Source of the DNA: Brasenia schreberi
Lineage: Eukaryota > Streptophyta > Magnoliopsida > Nymphaeales > Cabombaceae
Direction of reading: 5' to 3'
DNA: 64,000 nucleotides
Assembly (NCBI GenBank): GCA_036023115.1
Contig: JAYKKT010000080.1
Span: 10,128,501-10,192,500, forward strand
Shown here: piece by piece, positions 54,296 to 64,000 of the stretch
Numbering within the stretch: the stretch's first letter is position 1
Layout: every line of letters begins with the position of its first letter
Made by a program: the position numbers and the translations under genes
The notes under the pieces: model-generated
The model's database searches: none
Told to the model about the DNA's origin: nothing
What the model saw: only the letters and a program-made list of their open reading frames with translations

Positions 54296-55346
54296 CCATA
54301 GCTATGACCCTCGAAAACACACTCGCCTAAGATAGTTCGCATTCATCAAATTAAGATCAGGCGTGATATGCGAGAGGGGAAGGAGAAGAAAGCTCAATCA
54401 AAATTCCGGAAGAAACAATTTGACCCCAAATACCGAGACGAGATTTTGTTTTCCTTCTGATTAGTTATACAAACAGAAGATTAGTAACAAAAGCCCAACC
54501 CCAGCTAGGATATCGCAGAGAAAAGATTAATAACAAAGAAGAACCGTCTTCACGGAATTCAGATTGATAAAAAGAACGGCAGATAGACTACAGGCAGACA
54601 ACAGAGAGAGAGAGAGTTGTCTGTGCTGCCTTGGTGGGGGCCAAAGGCTCCCATTGATCCTTAGAGTCTGTATCATTGATAGCTGCAATGGAGAACTACA
54701 CCAAAGGAAGAGACAAAGTAAGAACAAGAGGGGGAGGAGAGAGAGAGAGAGATGGCGTAGGCGAAGAATCTAACCATATTTTTCTTCGCCGAACCAAAGA
54801 AGAACCTTCAAAGACAGCAAAAACATGTTTGTCTGCAGAAGGGGGATCAGGATCGATACACGCACACCTCCATTTATCCCAAAATGTCCCAAGTTATTTT
54901 TGAAATTTACAAAAACATCTTTCTTGGTGAGACTGTCCGTGGTTATGTGTGAACCGACGTGTTGCTCGTGTTTCCATCCATTCTTCTCGCTATTTTTCGT
55001 TTGCGACCGCATTTCGATCTATAATCATTTCTATTAAAAGAACGGATTGAAATCTATCAAAAGAATGAATTTGGGAAAAATCAAAAGGATAAAAGGAAGA
55101 AAAAAGGGGTTTTCTGATTTCTTGATTGGATTCGAAGTGGATTCATCGATTTATCGAGAATTCATCAAGGTATTTGTTGATTTTGTGTTATTATTTCATT
55201 TTTTCAGTATTTTTTAATGTTATTAAGCATTGAAAAAACTTAGTTTTTATGACGTCACGCGGATTAGAGATGCGCCCTAGGCGTGTCTCCCATTTGAGTG
55301 AGACACACTTGGGATACGTCTCCCACTGAGTGACTGACACTTGATG
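54296..55346. repeat. Segmental duplicate 2 carrying CABIN1-like exon 1
   Basis: Direct repeat of 52823-53964 with an internal deletion of about 98 bp and a short insertion near 55075-55095 (AAAATCAAAAGGATAAAAGG). It ends at TTGATGCA before Gypsy gag sequence begins. Confidence 0.9.
54621..54777 (-). CDS. CABIN1: CABIN1-like exon 1, duplicate 2 (frame intact)
   Basis: Start codon ATG at 54777-54775, immediately followed by a GTTAGA donor. A 79-nt intron (54696-54774) ends in GTGTAG. The 75-nt exon (54695-54621) then reads FSIAAINDTDSKDQWEPLAP and TKAAQ, ending in phase 0, exactly as needed for exon 2 (EFHLSQTY..., 11779). In the family this N-terminus leads straight into the first TPR. The exon-end dinucleotide is AC instead of GT (CAG/ACAACT), so normal splicing at this donor is doubtful; duplicate 1 has GC there. 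The sequence upstream (higher coordinates) is probably 5' leader and promoter. Together with exons 2-3 this gives the first ~75 residues of the protein. Confidence 0.8.
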
Positions 55347-56340
55347 CAATGTTGGGACACGAGCCAATGGTTTGGTCCGGACTAAAGTCATTTGAGCTTT
55401 GTTTGGTGACCAGGTTCAACGTCAATGAGTTAGAGTCGATGTCCTCATCAATGAGGGTCTCAAATTCTTTGACATAATCCTCGATGTTAAGTCCACCCGA
55501 TCATAGACTTTGTAACATGTGGTATAGTTCTTGACGATAGCAATCAGGTAGAAACAAAAAGGCTGACAATGTCACCTTCAACCCTAAACCTGTGGTACCG
55601 GATTTTAAGGCTTGGGAGTGAGAAACAAAAAGGCTTTCTTTGGAACAGTTTTGGTCTTCAGATAAGGGAATCTTCGGACTGAGTGGTACCGGGTTTTAAG
55701 GCTTGGGAGTGAGAAACAATAAGGGTTTCTTTGGGACAGTTTTGGTCTTTAGATAAGGGAATCTTGGGACTGAGGGGACTAGGTGGAAGATGGATCTCTT
55801 TAGGACTAAGAGGTACAAGGACAATATTCTTTCCATGGTGGGAGAAAGAATAAGTATTTTGGAAACCATCATGTCTAGTTTCTTGATCAAATTGCCACAG
55901 ACGACCCAAGAGTAACAAGCTTCATCGGAATTACATCACAAATGATTTTGTCCCCATAGTTCTTACCAAGAGAGAGAAATTCTAACTTGGTTGTTCACTT
56001 AGACTTCACTCTTGTTTCTCAACCATTAAAGCTTATAATGATGGGGATGAGGAATGAGTGTAAGGTTCAGTTTCTTACCATTTCCATAGAGGCAACATTT
56101 ACACAACTTTCACCGTCTATGATGAGAGAACATAATTTACCGAGGATTGTACATTGGGAGTGGAAGATGAAATCCCTTTGTTCTTCATCTGGCATCCTGT
56201 GGGGACGGTAAGGATCCGTCATATGATCGACTGTTCTCCTTCGTCAGGAAATTCTTCGTCCCTTTCTTCATCATCATCGGGGCTGGAGGGCTCCCTTTTG
56301 TCTTCACTTTCCATGTCCTCATTACCATTACCTTCTTGTT
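55347..56340 (-). pseudogene. Chromovirus-like Gypsy: protease and pre-RT remnants
   Basis: Minus-strand frame 55918-55658 contains LLLGRLWQFDQETRHDGFQN and YSFSHHGKNIVLVPLSPKE, the conserved stretch between protease and reverse transcriptase in non-Tat plant Gypsy elements. The 55347-55560 part is a separate gag-like piece (the same words recur at 58190-58400), and the CTTGGGAGTGAGAAACAA sequence is duplicated at about 55610 and 55703. The protease active site is not recognisable. Heavily rearranged. Confidence 0.7.
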
Positions 56341-57225
56341 TGGGCATTGGGAGGTGATTTGACCATGCTCAAGGCATTTGAAGCACTTGATATCACATAT
56401 TTTATTTGGCAGCTGCCTCAGATACCTTTTCTTTTCCTTTACCAAGCAAAGAGGATGATGGTTCCTTGTATGGGGTTGGTCTAGTGGGGACCGAAGAGAT
56501 TGGCCTCAGGGCAGATTAACTGCGAGAAGTATGTGCATTACGCTGCCTTTGATGCCGTTCCACCTAGATGGTTAGATTGAATACAACATGAATACATAAG
56601 GTTGGAGTTCCATGGCATTGGCTATGTCATGCTGAACCCATTCAAGAACCGAACGATGGTTTGCTCTTTCGAATCTTGCACATTGCATCTCATCGTCAAG
56701 GTCTTGAAGTCCTTAATGTAATCCTCAACATTCATGGATCCTTGGCAAAAACCTTGGAGACGAAAATAGAGTTCTTCATGTTGGTGGTATTGCGGCCCGA
56801 ATCTCTGCATCATCATCTCCTTCTTCATGACCCGCCAAGTACGGATCTCGGGTTCTCTGTTTTTTAAGATTTAACAACCATAGATTGGCATAATCGTTTA
56901 ACTCCAATGACACTACTTGCACCTTCATGGATTCTGAATAATCATAATATTCGAAAACCTTCTCGATCGTAATCCAATCTAGGAAATCTTTCGGAGAGCT
57001 TCCACCTTTGAAAGATGGAATTGGTATCTTCAGTCGAAATTCATTTCGATCACGAGGGGTGCTTCTTCCTCAAGTTCTATGCACTTCACATTGAAGTGCT
57101 TCAATTTGACGTTCAAGAGCTTGGATTCGGGCTTCAGTAAAGGTAAGGCCACGTGGAACTTCAACTGAAGGTTCATCATGGTCATGGAGCGAGTGTGATT
57201 GGTGAGATTGACTAGAACCAGCCAT
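56341..57225 (-). pseudogene. Chromovirus-like Gypsy gag
   Basis: Minus-strand start MAGSSQSHQSHSLHDHDEP at 57225. A coiled-coil-like stretch (LKHFNVKCIELEEE in one frame) and the capsid domain follow: LDWITIEKVFEYYDYSES, QRFGPQYHQHEELYFRLQGF and IVRFLNGF (56828-56622). The zinc knuckle is CFKCLEHGQITSQCPN at about 56390-56340; the usual CCHC histidine position holds Gln, so metal binding is doubtful. Several stops and a shift near 56860 separate the parts. In intact elements gag forms the cytoplasmic particle. Confidence 0.78.
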
Positions 57226-57483
57226 AGAGGGGGCTGAATGACAGTTTTAGACATGCTGGTGGAAACATACCAAATAAGGTAAATCTGGACTGCAATAAAT
57301 AAGTTTTATGGAATTGCTTGCAGATTACGATGTTGAACTCCGATTGAGTTGAAAGTTGATAGAAGGTTACCAATATATCCGTAAATGGCAAAAGAAGTTC
57401 TGACCCAAAAGGATGAGCCAATAAGAAGAAACAACTTCAGTAATTTTATGAGATGCAAAAAAATCCTGCTGGAGTTTGAGTTT

Positions 57484-58060
57484 GAATCTCAATGAAAGCA
57501 CCAAAATAGATGTGCGCCGGGTTCGTTGAAGCAATCCGCCACGAATTCATGATAAGGATCATGCCAACAACTCCCACTGAGCATCGCACAAGACTTAGAT
57601 AAGAGAAACAAAGGATAAGAAGGGTTTAGGAAGGAACCTTACTTGAAACTTGTAGAACTTCTATTAACTTCAAGAATGACTGAACAAGATGTTGTCCAAC
57701 ACCAGCCCAAAGAGGGTATTTATAGGGTTGGAGATGCCTTATTGGACATGCCTTGTACAAGGGAACCTGGTCCTGGGAGATTTGGGCTAGTGTTGGACAT
57801 GCCTTGTACAAAGACTCCAATGACCACCAGCTATAGTTTCCTTTCTACAAAACTTACTAAATTCATCCCTGACACTGGAAATAACAAAGAAAATTCCTGA
57901 CCAACAATATGGTTTTATTATAGGCAAGAAATAAAGAAAAAAAGTGGGTTTGACCCTGACCTATTGAGACTACTTGGTTTATGCCAAATAATGCAATTTA
58001 CATAGACTTGACTCATGACAATTTTGGAATGTCTCGGAATGTCTTCAATTGCATCAAGTT
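57484..58060 (-). mobile_element. Gypsy primer-binding site and eroded LTR
   Basis: TCTCAATGAAAGCACCAAA (57489-57507) is the complement of a TTTGGTGCTTTCATTGAGA primer-binding site, lying about 260 bp before the gag start at 57225, as expected. LTR sequence should follow at higher coordinates. Candidates are the 57510-57960 region, with TATTTATAGGGTTGG (TATA-like) near 57720; its far end is not definable. Confidence 0.6.
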
Positions 58061-58623
58061 CGTCACTGGAATAGAATGGATGGCTTCAACTTCAATTGGA
58101 TGAAGGCATGTCAGATTACGAAATGTGGGGTTCCATCCTGGTGATAGACGGGTTTTGGATCCGGTCACGGGCCCTTCAACTCATCCCATTGTATTATTGG
58201 AACATGAGCCAATGGTTTGGTCCGAACTAAAGTCATTTGAGCCTGGTTTGGTGACCAGGTTCAACGTCAATGAGTTAGAGTCGATGTCCTCATCAATGAG
58301 GGTCTCAAATTCTTTGACATAATCCTCGACATTAAGTCTACCCAGTCATAGACTTTGTAACATGTGGTATAGTTCTTGACGATAGCAATCAGGTAGAAAT
58401 CATCTACGCACAATCCACTTCATCACACCCCAGTTGACAACGTCACCTTCTCCTTCTCGATCCGAAGACCACTACAGATTAGCATAGTCAGTGAACTCGA
58501 GTGTAGCAAACCTGCACAGAGCAGTCAATATTGTCACCGCTGTTGTTGTTTAAGGCATTCATGGTATCAAAATATGTATCAACAAGTACAATCTTTTTTT
58601 AGACGAAATCTCAATGAAAGCAC
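58061..58623 (-). mobile_element. Second Gypsy gag fragment with primer-binding site
   Basis: 58190-58400 repeats the gag-like segment of 55360-55556 at high identity (landmark GTCGATGTCCTCATCAATGA). TCTCAATGAAAGCACCAAA at 58608-58626 is again the complement of the primer-binding site. The gag between them is short and has stops. Confidence 0.6.
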
Positions 58624-59110
58624 CAAATGTTGTGCTTGTTTAACCATGAAACGAGATTCCTCAGAAAATTTGTTTGATGTGGAGTAAGAAATGGAGGTAA
58701 AAATACTAACCAACTTAAAATCCGCCACAACAAGGACTGTTGATAAGGAGAGGAAGCCATCTAAGAGTAAGAAATGGAGGAAAAATACTAACCACAATTG
58801 AACCTTCAAAGTCCAGCTAAGGAAAGAAGAAATTCCTAACTTCCTTTGATACAATCTAAGAGAGTTCCTTTTCATTCAGAAAATGAATATTTATGCTGGA
58901 CAGTCCAATTCCTACTTAACCAATAAAATAAATACGCTTTCTGCAGTATAATCATGACTAAACAGTCCACTTTCTACTTAACCAATAGAACAAAAAGGTG
59001 AAATGATCGCATTTTAAGATTCAAAACAGGCGTCCTGGACTTTAATATGAATTTTAATGGACCAACTTAACCATTAAAACAGATCCACTAAATCAGGAAT
59101 TATTGAGTCG
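58624..59110 (-). repeat. Gypsy LTR remnant
   Basis: Directly beyond the primer-binding complement begins TGTTGTGCTTGTTTAACC; on the minus strand the LTR would thus end ...ACAACA next to the primer site. It includes a short internal direct repeat (TAAGAAATGGAGG at 58686 and 58769). The outer end lies near 59100 but is not clear-cut. Confidence 0.55.
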
Positions 59111-59417
59111 TAGCCCTAGATCGGGTCATGGGACCTTCACCTAAGTCTTGACTTTGGACACGGCCCCCATTCGAGTGGAGTTTATCATCGATGTCCTCAT
59201 CAATATGTGTGTGAACATTATATTGTAACTATAAGATTATGATGATGGTTTTGATGTGATATGATAATTGTTAAACTTAAAAGAGATTATTGAGTGCAAA
59301 TACTAGGCACATTATGGACTGTTGTGTCTGGGCCTCATGAGATGTGGAAGATCTTAGATGTTTAACCCTAACCGTGATACTGGAAACATTACTGAACCCT
59401 AGCCCTAGATCTCGTCA
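59111..59417. repeat. Short degenerate direct repeat
   Basis: The stretch around AGCCCTAGATCGGGTCATGG (59112) recurs as AGCCCTAGATCTCGTCATGG at 59402, each followed by a gag-end-like sequence (TCGATGTCCTC). It looks like duplicated Gypsy gag-start fragments; nothing in between is recognised. Confidence 0.5.
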
Positions 59418-60240
59418 TGGCTCCTTCAGCCAACTCTTGACATTGGACACAGCAACTGTTCGATTGGAATTTATCTTCGATGTCCTCCTCATGCCAAGCT
59501 TGGCAAACTCTGTATTCCTATCAATAAGTGAAGGTGATAACTGTTCTCCAGACATCCTTGTTACGATAGTAAGTTTGCTAAACCAAGGACCATCTATGGT
59601 GCAATTCCCGGTAGCTGAAATCAAGTCGGGTGTGTGTGAGTCCTCTTCCTTGGAAACATTTTGTGTTGTTTCCATGGTCGCCTTGATGTCCACCGATGCA
59701 GAATCTTTAGTAACCAGTTTGCTTGCCTGATTAACATCAGCCTCACCACTAAGTGTGTCTACAACTTGTTCTAGGTTTGCATCAAGGTTTTCAACAGAGC
59801 TTGAAACCTTCCTAGATTCAGCAGAGTGTTCACCGGTATCCTTGAGCACGTTTATAGGTTCTTTAGTGCTTTCTTTGTAGACATATAGACAATCAATGAG
59901 TTTGTGTCCATACCAAAACAGCTCTAACATTTGGTGGATTGACTGCAGGTGTACATTTGCAAGATTTTTCAACATGCTTTCTTTTGATGTGATGAATACT
60001 TACTATCTATTACACATTCTAACAATACTATCAAGAATTTGAGATGTCTCTTGTAATTGCTTCTGCATTTGTTCTTGTCATTAATTATAATATTCCAGAT
60101 GGGGCCTTCAAGGAACAACCCTTCGCCTTTCAATGGATTAGGAGCAGCCAGAAGTCGATGGAAACCCAATGCATTAGAGGTAAACATATTGTAAGACTAG
60201 GATTGGAATGGTACCACAGGATTAAGTTGTGATGATGGGT
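59418..60240 (-). pseudogene. Retroelement zinc-knuckle protein fragment, minus copy
   Basis: Frame 59975-59418 (186 codons) contains a knuckle-like segment (MLELFWYGHKLIDC), an acidic Ser/Thr-rich tail and DGPWFSKLTIVTRMS. Frame 60187-59969 before it contains NALGFHRLLAAPNPLKGEG. The order (knuckle, then a GPW motif) resembles LINE ORF1 proteins, but I cannot exclude a gag. The same sequence lies inverted at 61540-62330. Cysteines are partly lost, so the finger is not functional. Confidence 0.5.
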
Positions 60241-60956
60241 AAGAATAGTAAGGCAAGAGATTTGAGTAGAGCGAAATGATAATAATGGATGGCGAAGGAG
60301 TTGATGAAAGTAATGACACAGAACAGTGTGACTGTTTGGGGAAGAAACTAGGTTTTAGGGAGAGGATTAAAATAACATGAAAAAATGAAAAGTAATGAAA
60401 TGACCTTGTGAAGTGATTGCTTTTGCAATGTATAGGACACAGAACAGTGTGACCTAGTAAAGCATTGAATGATGCGAACCAAACGGTTGTTAGGCGTTCT
60501 CGTTGCAACAGTTTCTAGCCTTTTAGTAATTCTCTACCACAGTCGGGACTGATAAGGAGAATGAACCTGGTAAACCGGGAAAGAATGAAACAGGAATAGC
60601 AAGGTGAGAGGAGTGGTAAAAGTAAGAGTGAACAACCAGCAGCTTTGCATTTCAATGCCACAACCTAATTGAGAGAGAAGGAAACACATCACAAGCCTTG
60701 TTGAAGGATATGATAAGCAAAAGGAAACTCGCATTTCACCTGATAGAGCAACAAAAGGTGTGTACAGATCTGGTGATGGTGATTTTATAGCTGGGAACAA
60801 CGTTCCTAAGCAGGCCAATGAAAGAGAAGGCAAGAGCTATTGGGATACCTTGATGCACACCTAACTGATAAACTATGCTATCTTACATATAAATGCTTCA
60901 CAACATGTATGCATAGAATACATTCATGATATCGCGATAACTTGTATGGATTATGA
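60241..60956 (-). other. Terminal-repeat-like flank of the minus copy
   Basis: 60480-60580 is the reverse complement of the LTR ends at 61405-61503 and 63140-63240 (landmark AAACGGTTGTTAGGCGTTCT). Thus the minus copy has its own LTR-like end here. The rest shows no gene; T-rich frames on the minus strand are low-complexity. Confidence 0.5.
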
Positions 60957-61503
60957 TTGAGACATCAAGGCTGAAAAAACAGAAAACTGAAAAATGCCCC
61001 AAAATCAAACTTCAATCTGCTCACATCTAGGAATTATTATAATGTTGAGGATATAACCATCCAAGTCAAACCCTGGGACCAGTAACACGATCTAAGTCCA
61101 GGACAAGTCAAGCAATGATAGATCCAACCCCAGAAGATTTCATAAATAGTCGTCCAAATCAGTACGAGCTGATTACTATGCTCATTAATGAGCTGGTTGA
61201 CCATTAAATCAGGCTCATTTTCCTTAGCTTCCAGGATAAACATATAGTGTTAGTTCCTAGATTTTATTTTCAACTTGTTTTAATTACTGCTTTGTAGTCC
61301 CTATTTAAGCCATTGGAATGAAAGGAATTGCATTTTTGTTTGGAAGTATCTCTCTTTCTCTTGTCACATCTAAACTCGTCCAGCTTGGGTTTAGTGGTGA
61401 TTACCAGGTTTGTTGTCCTTATCAGTTCCGGTTGTGGTGGATAATTCCTGAAAGGCTAGAAACTATTGCAACCAGAACACTTAACCACCATTTGGTTCGC
61501 ATC
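60957..61503 (+). repeat. LTR of a plus-strand Gypsy element, copy 1
   Basis: Starts TGAGACATCAAGG and ends TTGGTTCGCATCA; it shares most of its length with 62649-63240. It is followed by TTTGTTGTTTCATTGAGATC, an eroded version of the TTTGGTGCTTTCATTGAGA primer-binding site. A TATA-like/start region CCTATTTAAGCC is near 61302. Confidence 0.72.
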
Positions 61504-61539
61504 ATTTGTTGTTTCATTGAGATCATGCGTATTGCAAAA

Positions 61540-62330
61540 GCGATCTCTTCACAACCCTAAACCTGTGGTACCATCCCAATCCTAGTCCTACAATATATCT
61601 AATGCATTGGGTTTCCATCGACTTTTGGTTGCTCCTAATCCATTGGAAGGTGAAGGATTGTTCACACCATCTGGAATAGAATTAACCAACTACAAGAATA
61701 GATGCAAAAGCAATTACAAGAGATATCTCTAGTTCTTTACAGAATCGTTAGAAGACAACAAAGCAAGCATTTTGTAACAGCTAGTCATCGTCCAATCAAA
61801 AAAAAAGTTCGTTGAAGAATCCAAGGAGATGTACACCTGCAATCAATCCACCAAATGTTACATTTGTTTTGGACATGCACACGAACTCATCTATAGTCGA
61901 TATGTCTACAAAGAAAGCACTCACAAACCTACAAATTTACTCAAGGATACCAATGCACTCTACTGAATCTTGAAAGGTTTCAAGCTCTCGTGAAAACCTT
62001 AATTCGAAAAGTCATCTATGGTGGACCTCAAGCCGACCATGGAAACAACATAATATGTTTCCAGTGAACAGGACTCACTCACACCCGACTATATTTCAAC
62101 TACCTATAATTGCACTATAGATGGTCCTCGGTTTAACAAAACTTATTATGGTGAAAACGATGTTTGGAGAACAGTTATAACCTCCACTTTTCGCTTTACC
62201 TCTTTGGAAAACAAACGAGGAACATGAAGTTGATGATCAATGGAGCAATTTCATGGTAAAGAAACCCTATCAGGCAGAATCTTTCTTTTAGAATCCGGAA
62301 TTCTGGCCGCCATTATTTTTTATTAAAAAA
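61540..62330 (+). pseudogene. Retroelement zinc-knuckle protein fragment, plus copy
   Basis: Plus-strand, stop-ridden homologue of 59418-60240: NALGFHRLLVAPNPLEGEG near 61600, then STKCYICFGHAHELI and YVYKESTHKPTNLLKDT near 61850-61950, and a DGPRFNKTYY-like segment near 62120. The knuckle has two cysteines and a histidine but not the full CCHC set. Confidence 0.5.
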
Positions 62331-62648
62331 AATCTGTATGAGGTCTGCACCCTGATCTCACACAGTAAGTCTCTACCATGGAAAAATGATGATCAAGAAG
62401 CAGGTCTTCTTGCATCCAGCAAAACTGAGTTCACCATCAATCACAGCCGATGGAAATCATTTGGTACCTGTCATAGTAGAGAACTATGGGATACCAGAGG
62501 CTGAAGCAAAGTATTTAGGTGCTGGTTGGACTAGTTAAAAAACTAGCTCCCATCACCATCATCAGATGCTTAAATTCTGCAACCCTTGAATGCAACTACT
62601 GAACACCTTAGATTCGAGGATCAAACTTTTTCCACCTGTAGGTTAAGA
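62331..62648. other. Unassigned stretch before the second LTR
   Basis: No long frame, no repeat partner and no motif that I can name. Confidence 0.3.
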
Positions 62649-63240
62649 TGCAGACATCAAGGCTCAAAATCAGAAAACTGAAAAATGCCCCGAATCAAGC
62701 TTTAATCAGCTCATATCTCACATATCTAGGAATTATTGTAATCTCGAGGACATCATAAAATACAATGGTATTCCACAGAACATAATCATCCATGTCGAGC
62801 CTCGGAACCTATGACACGATATAAGTCCAGGACAAGTCAAGCAGTGGCAGTTCCAACTCATGAAGATTTCGTAAATGGTTGTCCAAACCAGTATCAGCTG
62901 ATTACTATGCTCATTAATGAGCCGGTTGACCATTAAATCTGGCTCATTTCCCATAGTTTGGAGGATAACCTTGTAGTGTTTGTTCCTAGGTCCTATTTAA
63001 AACTTATTTTAATCCCCGACATTACTACTCTGTAATCTCTATTTAAGACTTTGCAATGAAACGAACTGCAGCTCAGTTTGGAGGCATTTTGTTGTGTGGA
63101 AGTGTCTCTCTTCTCCTTATCTCATATAAAGTCATCAAAACAGTTTCATTGTCCTTATCAGTTCCTCCAGCGGAGGAGAATTTCTCGATGGCTTGAAACA
63201 ATAGCAACCAGAACGCCTAACTGCCATTTGGTTCGCATCA
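62649..63240 (+). repeat. LTR of a plus-strand Gypsy element, copy 2
   Basis: Starts TGCAGACATCAAGG and ends TTGGTTCGCATCA, parallel to 60957-61503. It is followed by a remnant primer site and ATGGCTGGAGCTAG at 63249, resembling the gag start MAGSSQ of the element at 57225. This suggests the 5' LTR of a further plus-strand element whose gag is largely deleted. Confidence 0.7.
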
Positions 63241-63399
63241 CTGTTGTTCATGGCTGGAGCTAGACTTCTGGTATTCAGTTCCATGTTGCTGCCTTTTTAT
63301 CCTCATTGATTCCGACATCATGTTCTCTACCTAAAAGAAATTCAAACTGCATCACTCTCAGACTTCTCATAATTCGTACACAATCTACTCCAAGAATTC

Positions 63400-64000
63400 C
63401 AGGGTATCTTTCCGTACGAACTACTATCTGGTCTACAACCCATTCGAGGTATTGAACATCAAATTGATTTCATATCTAGAGTACCATTTCGCAACCAGCC
63501 CGCTAACAGGAGCAATCCGGAGGAAACTAAGGAGTTTCAAAGACAGATTGACGAATTGATGAACCTACATGGTCCCTGCATTTTTTGAGAATTACTATTA
63601 AATATAGGTACCCCATACCCGGTTAGATGATATGTTGGATGAGCTGCATGGATCTATTATTTTTTCAAAATTGATTTGAAAAGTGGGTACCCATCAAATT
63701 AGGATGTGGGGAGGGGATGAATGGAAAACTCTTTCAAAACTAAAAGCATGGATTGTATGAATGGTTGGTCATGCCTTTAGTTTATAACAACACACCTGCA
63801 GCACTTTCATGAGACTTATGAATCAGGTTCTGTGCAATTAGATTGGGAAATTTGTTGTCTATTTTCATGATATTCTAGTCTGTAGCGGGACTATACAAGA
63901 CCATGAACAACACTTGCATTCAGTCTTTAACAAATTAAGAGAACAACAGCTCTTTTGGCAATCTAAGGAAATGTCATTTCCGCCAAGAACAAGCGAGCTT
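63400..64000 (+). pseudogene. Chromovirus-like Gypsy reverse transcriptase fragment (runs off the window)
   Basis: Plus-strand conceptual translation gives the pre-RT region (LLSGLQPIRGIEHQIDFI, then NPEETKEFQRQIDELM). RT core pieces follow, interrupted by stops and shifts: an FFKIDLKSGYP segment with a catalytic Asp, and downstream TIQDHEQHLHSVFNKLREQQ after a broken YFHDILV where YFDDILV is expected. The second Asp box is therefore changed (Asp to His). The rest of pol would lie beyond base 64000. Confidence 0.8.

Noticed and set aside
52823..55346. The two ~1.1-kb direct repeats as LTRs of a small retrotransposon
   Set aside because: No TG...CA ends, primer site or polypurine tract, only 330 bp between them, and both carry a host exon with splice sites. 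Segmental duplication fits better.
56154..56357. Ser-rich plus-strand frame
   Set aside because: Antisense of the gag tail and zinc-knuckle region of a minus-strand Gypsy element.

Overview
The window is nuclear DNA of a seed plant, probably an angiosperm. The evidence is GT-AG introns with pyrimidine-rich acceptors, a split homologue of the plant CABIN1-like TPR protein (HIR histone-chaperone complex), and dense Copia, Gypsy (Tat and chromovirus-like) and hAT elements. There are no bacterial operons, no CRISPR array, and no tRNA or rRNA gene that I can see.

Host gene. CABIN1-like sequence occurs in two opposed pieces. The N-terminal exons lie on the minus strand: the start codon and exon 1 at about 54.7 kb, with a duplicate at 53.2 kb, then exons 2 and 3 at 11.5-11.8 kb. 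The C-terminal exons lie on the plus strand at 5.27-8.35 kb. Exon 1 and exon 2 are in the same phase but about 41 kb apart; nearly all of that intron is transposon and only about 0.85 kb is ordinary intron. Inverted-repeat arms of about 2.5 kb (1-2662 and 8101-10559) flank the C-terminal block. Each arm carries a copy of the last two CABIN1-like exons and a copy of an exon from an unrecognised gene ('gene X').

Nested transposons, outside to inside. (1) A Copia-type LTR element, 11973-38931, has 301/319-bp LTRs, a CCCTG target duplication, a TGGTATCAGAGCC primer-binding site and a polypurine tract. It shows no pol of its own but carries pieces of three host genes (FAR1/FRS SWIM region, SMEK/PP4R3, PHD finger) and a 29-bp minisatellite. 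(2) A hAT element (15345-37893) sits in that minisatellite with an 8-bp target duplication. (3) A Tat-lineage Gypsy block (17955-37346, minus strand) sits in the hAT: two internal regions joined by one 3.28-kb LTR, with no outer LTRs. (4) A second hAT of the same family (19803-22945) sits in that Gypsy block. A separate Tat element (39186-52732) fills the rest of the intron. It has one full and one truncated LTR and is itself interrupted by a TRIM-like tandem array (45132-47337).

Right flank. Two ~1.1-kb direct duplicates (52823-53964 and 54296-55346) each carry CABIN1 exon 1. From 55347 to the end are degenerate Gypsy remnants: minus-strand gag and protease pieces, LTRs, two head-to-head zinc-knuckle fragments, and a plus-strand reverse-transcriptase fragment that runs off the window.

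Almost every transposon frame is broken by stops, shifts or deletions, so the nest looks old and inactive. Whether any CABIN1-like transcript is still made cannot be decided from sequence alone.
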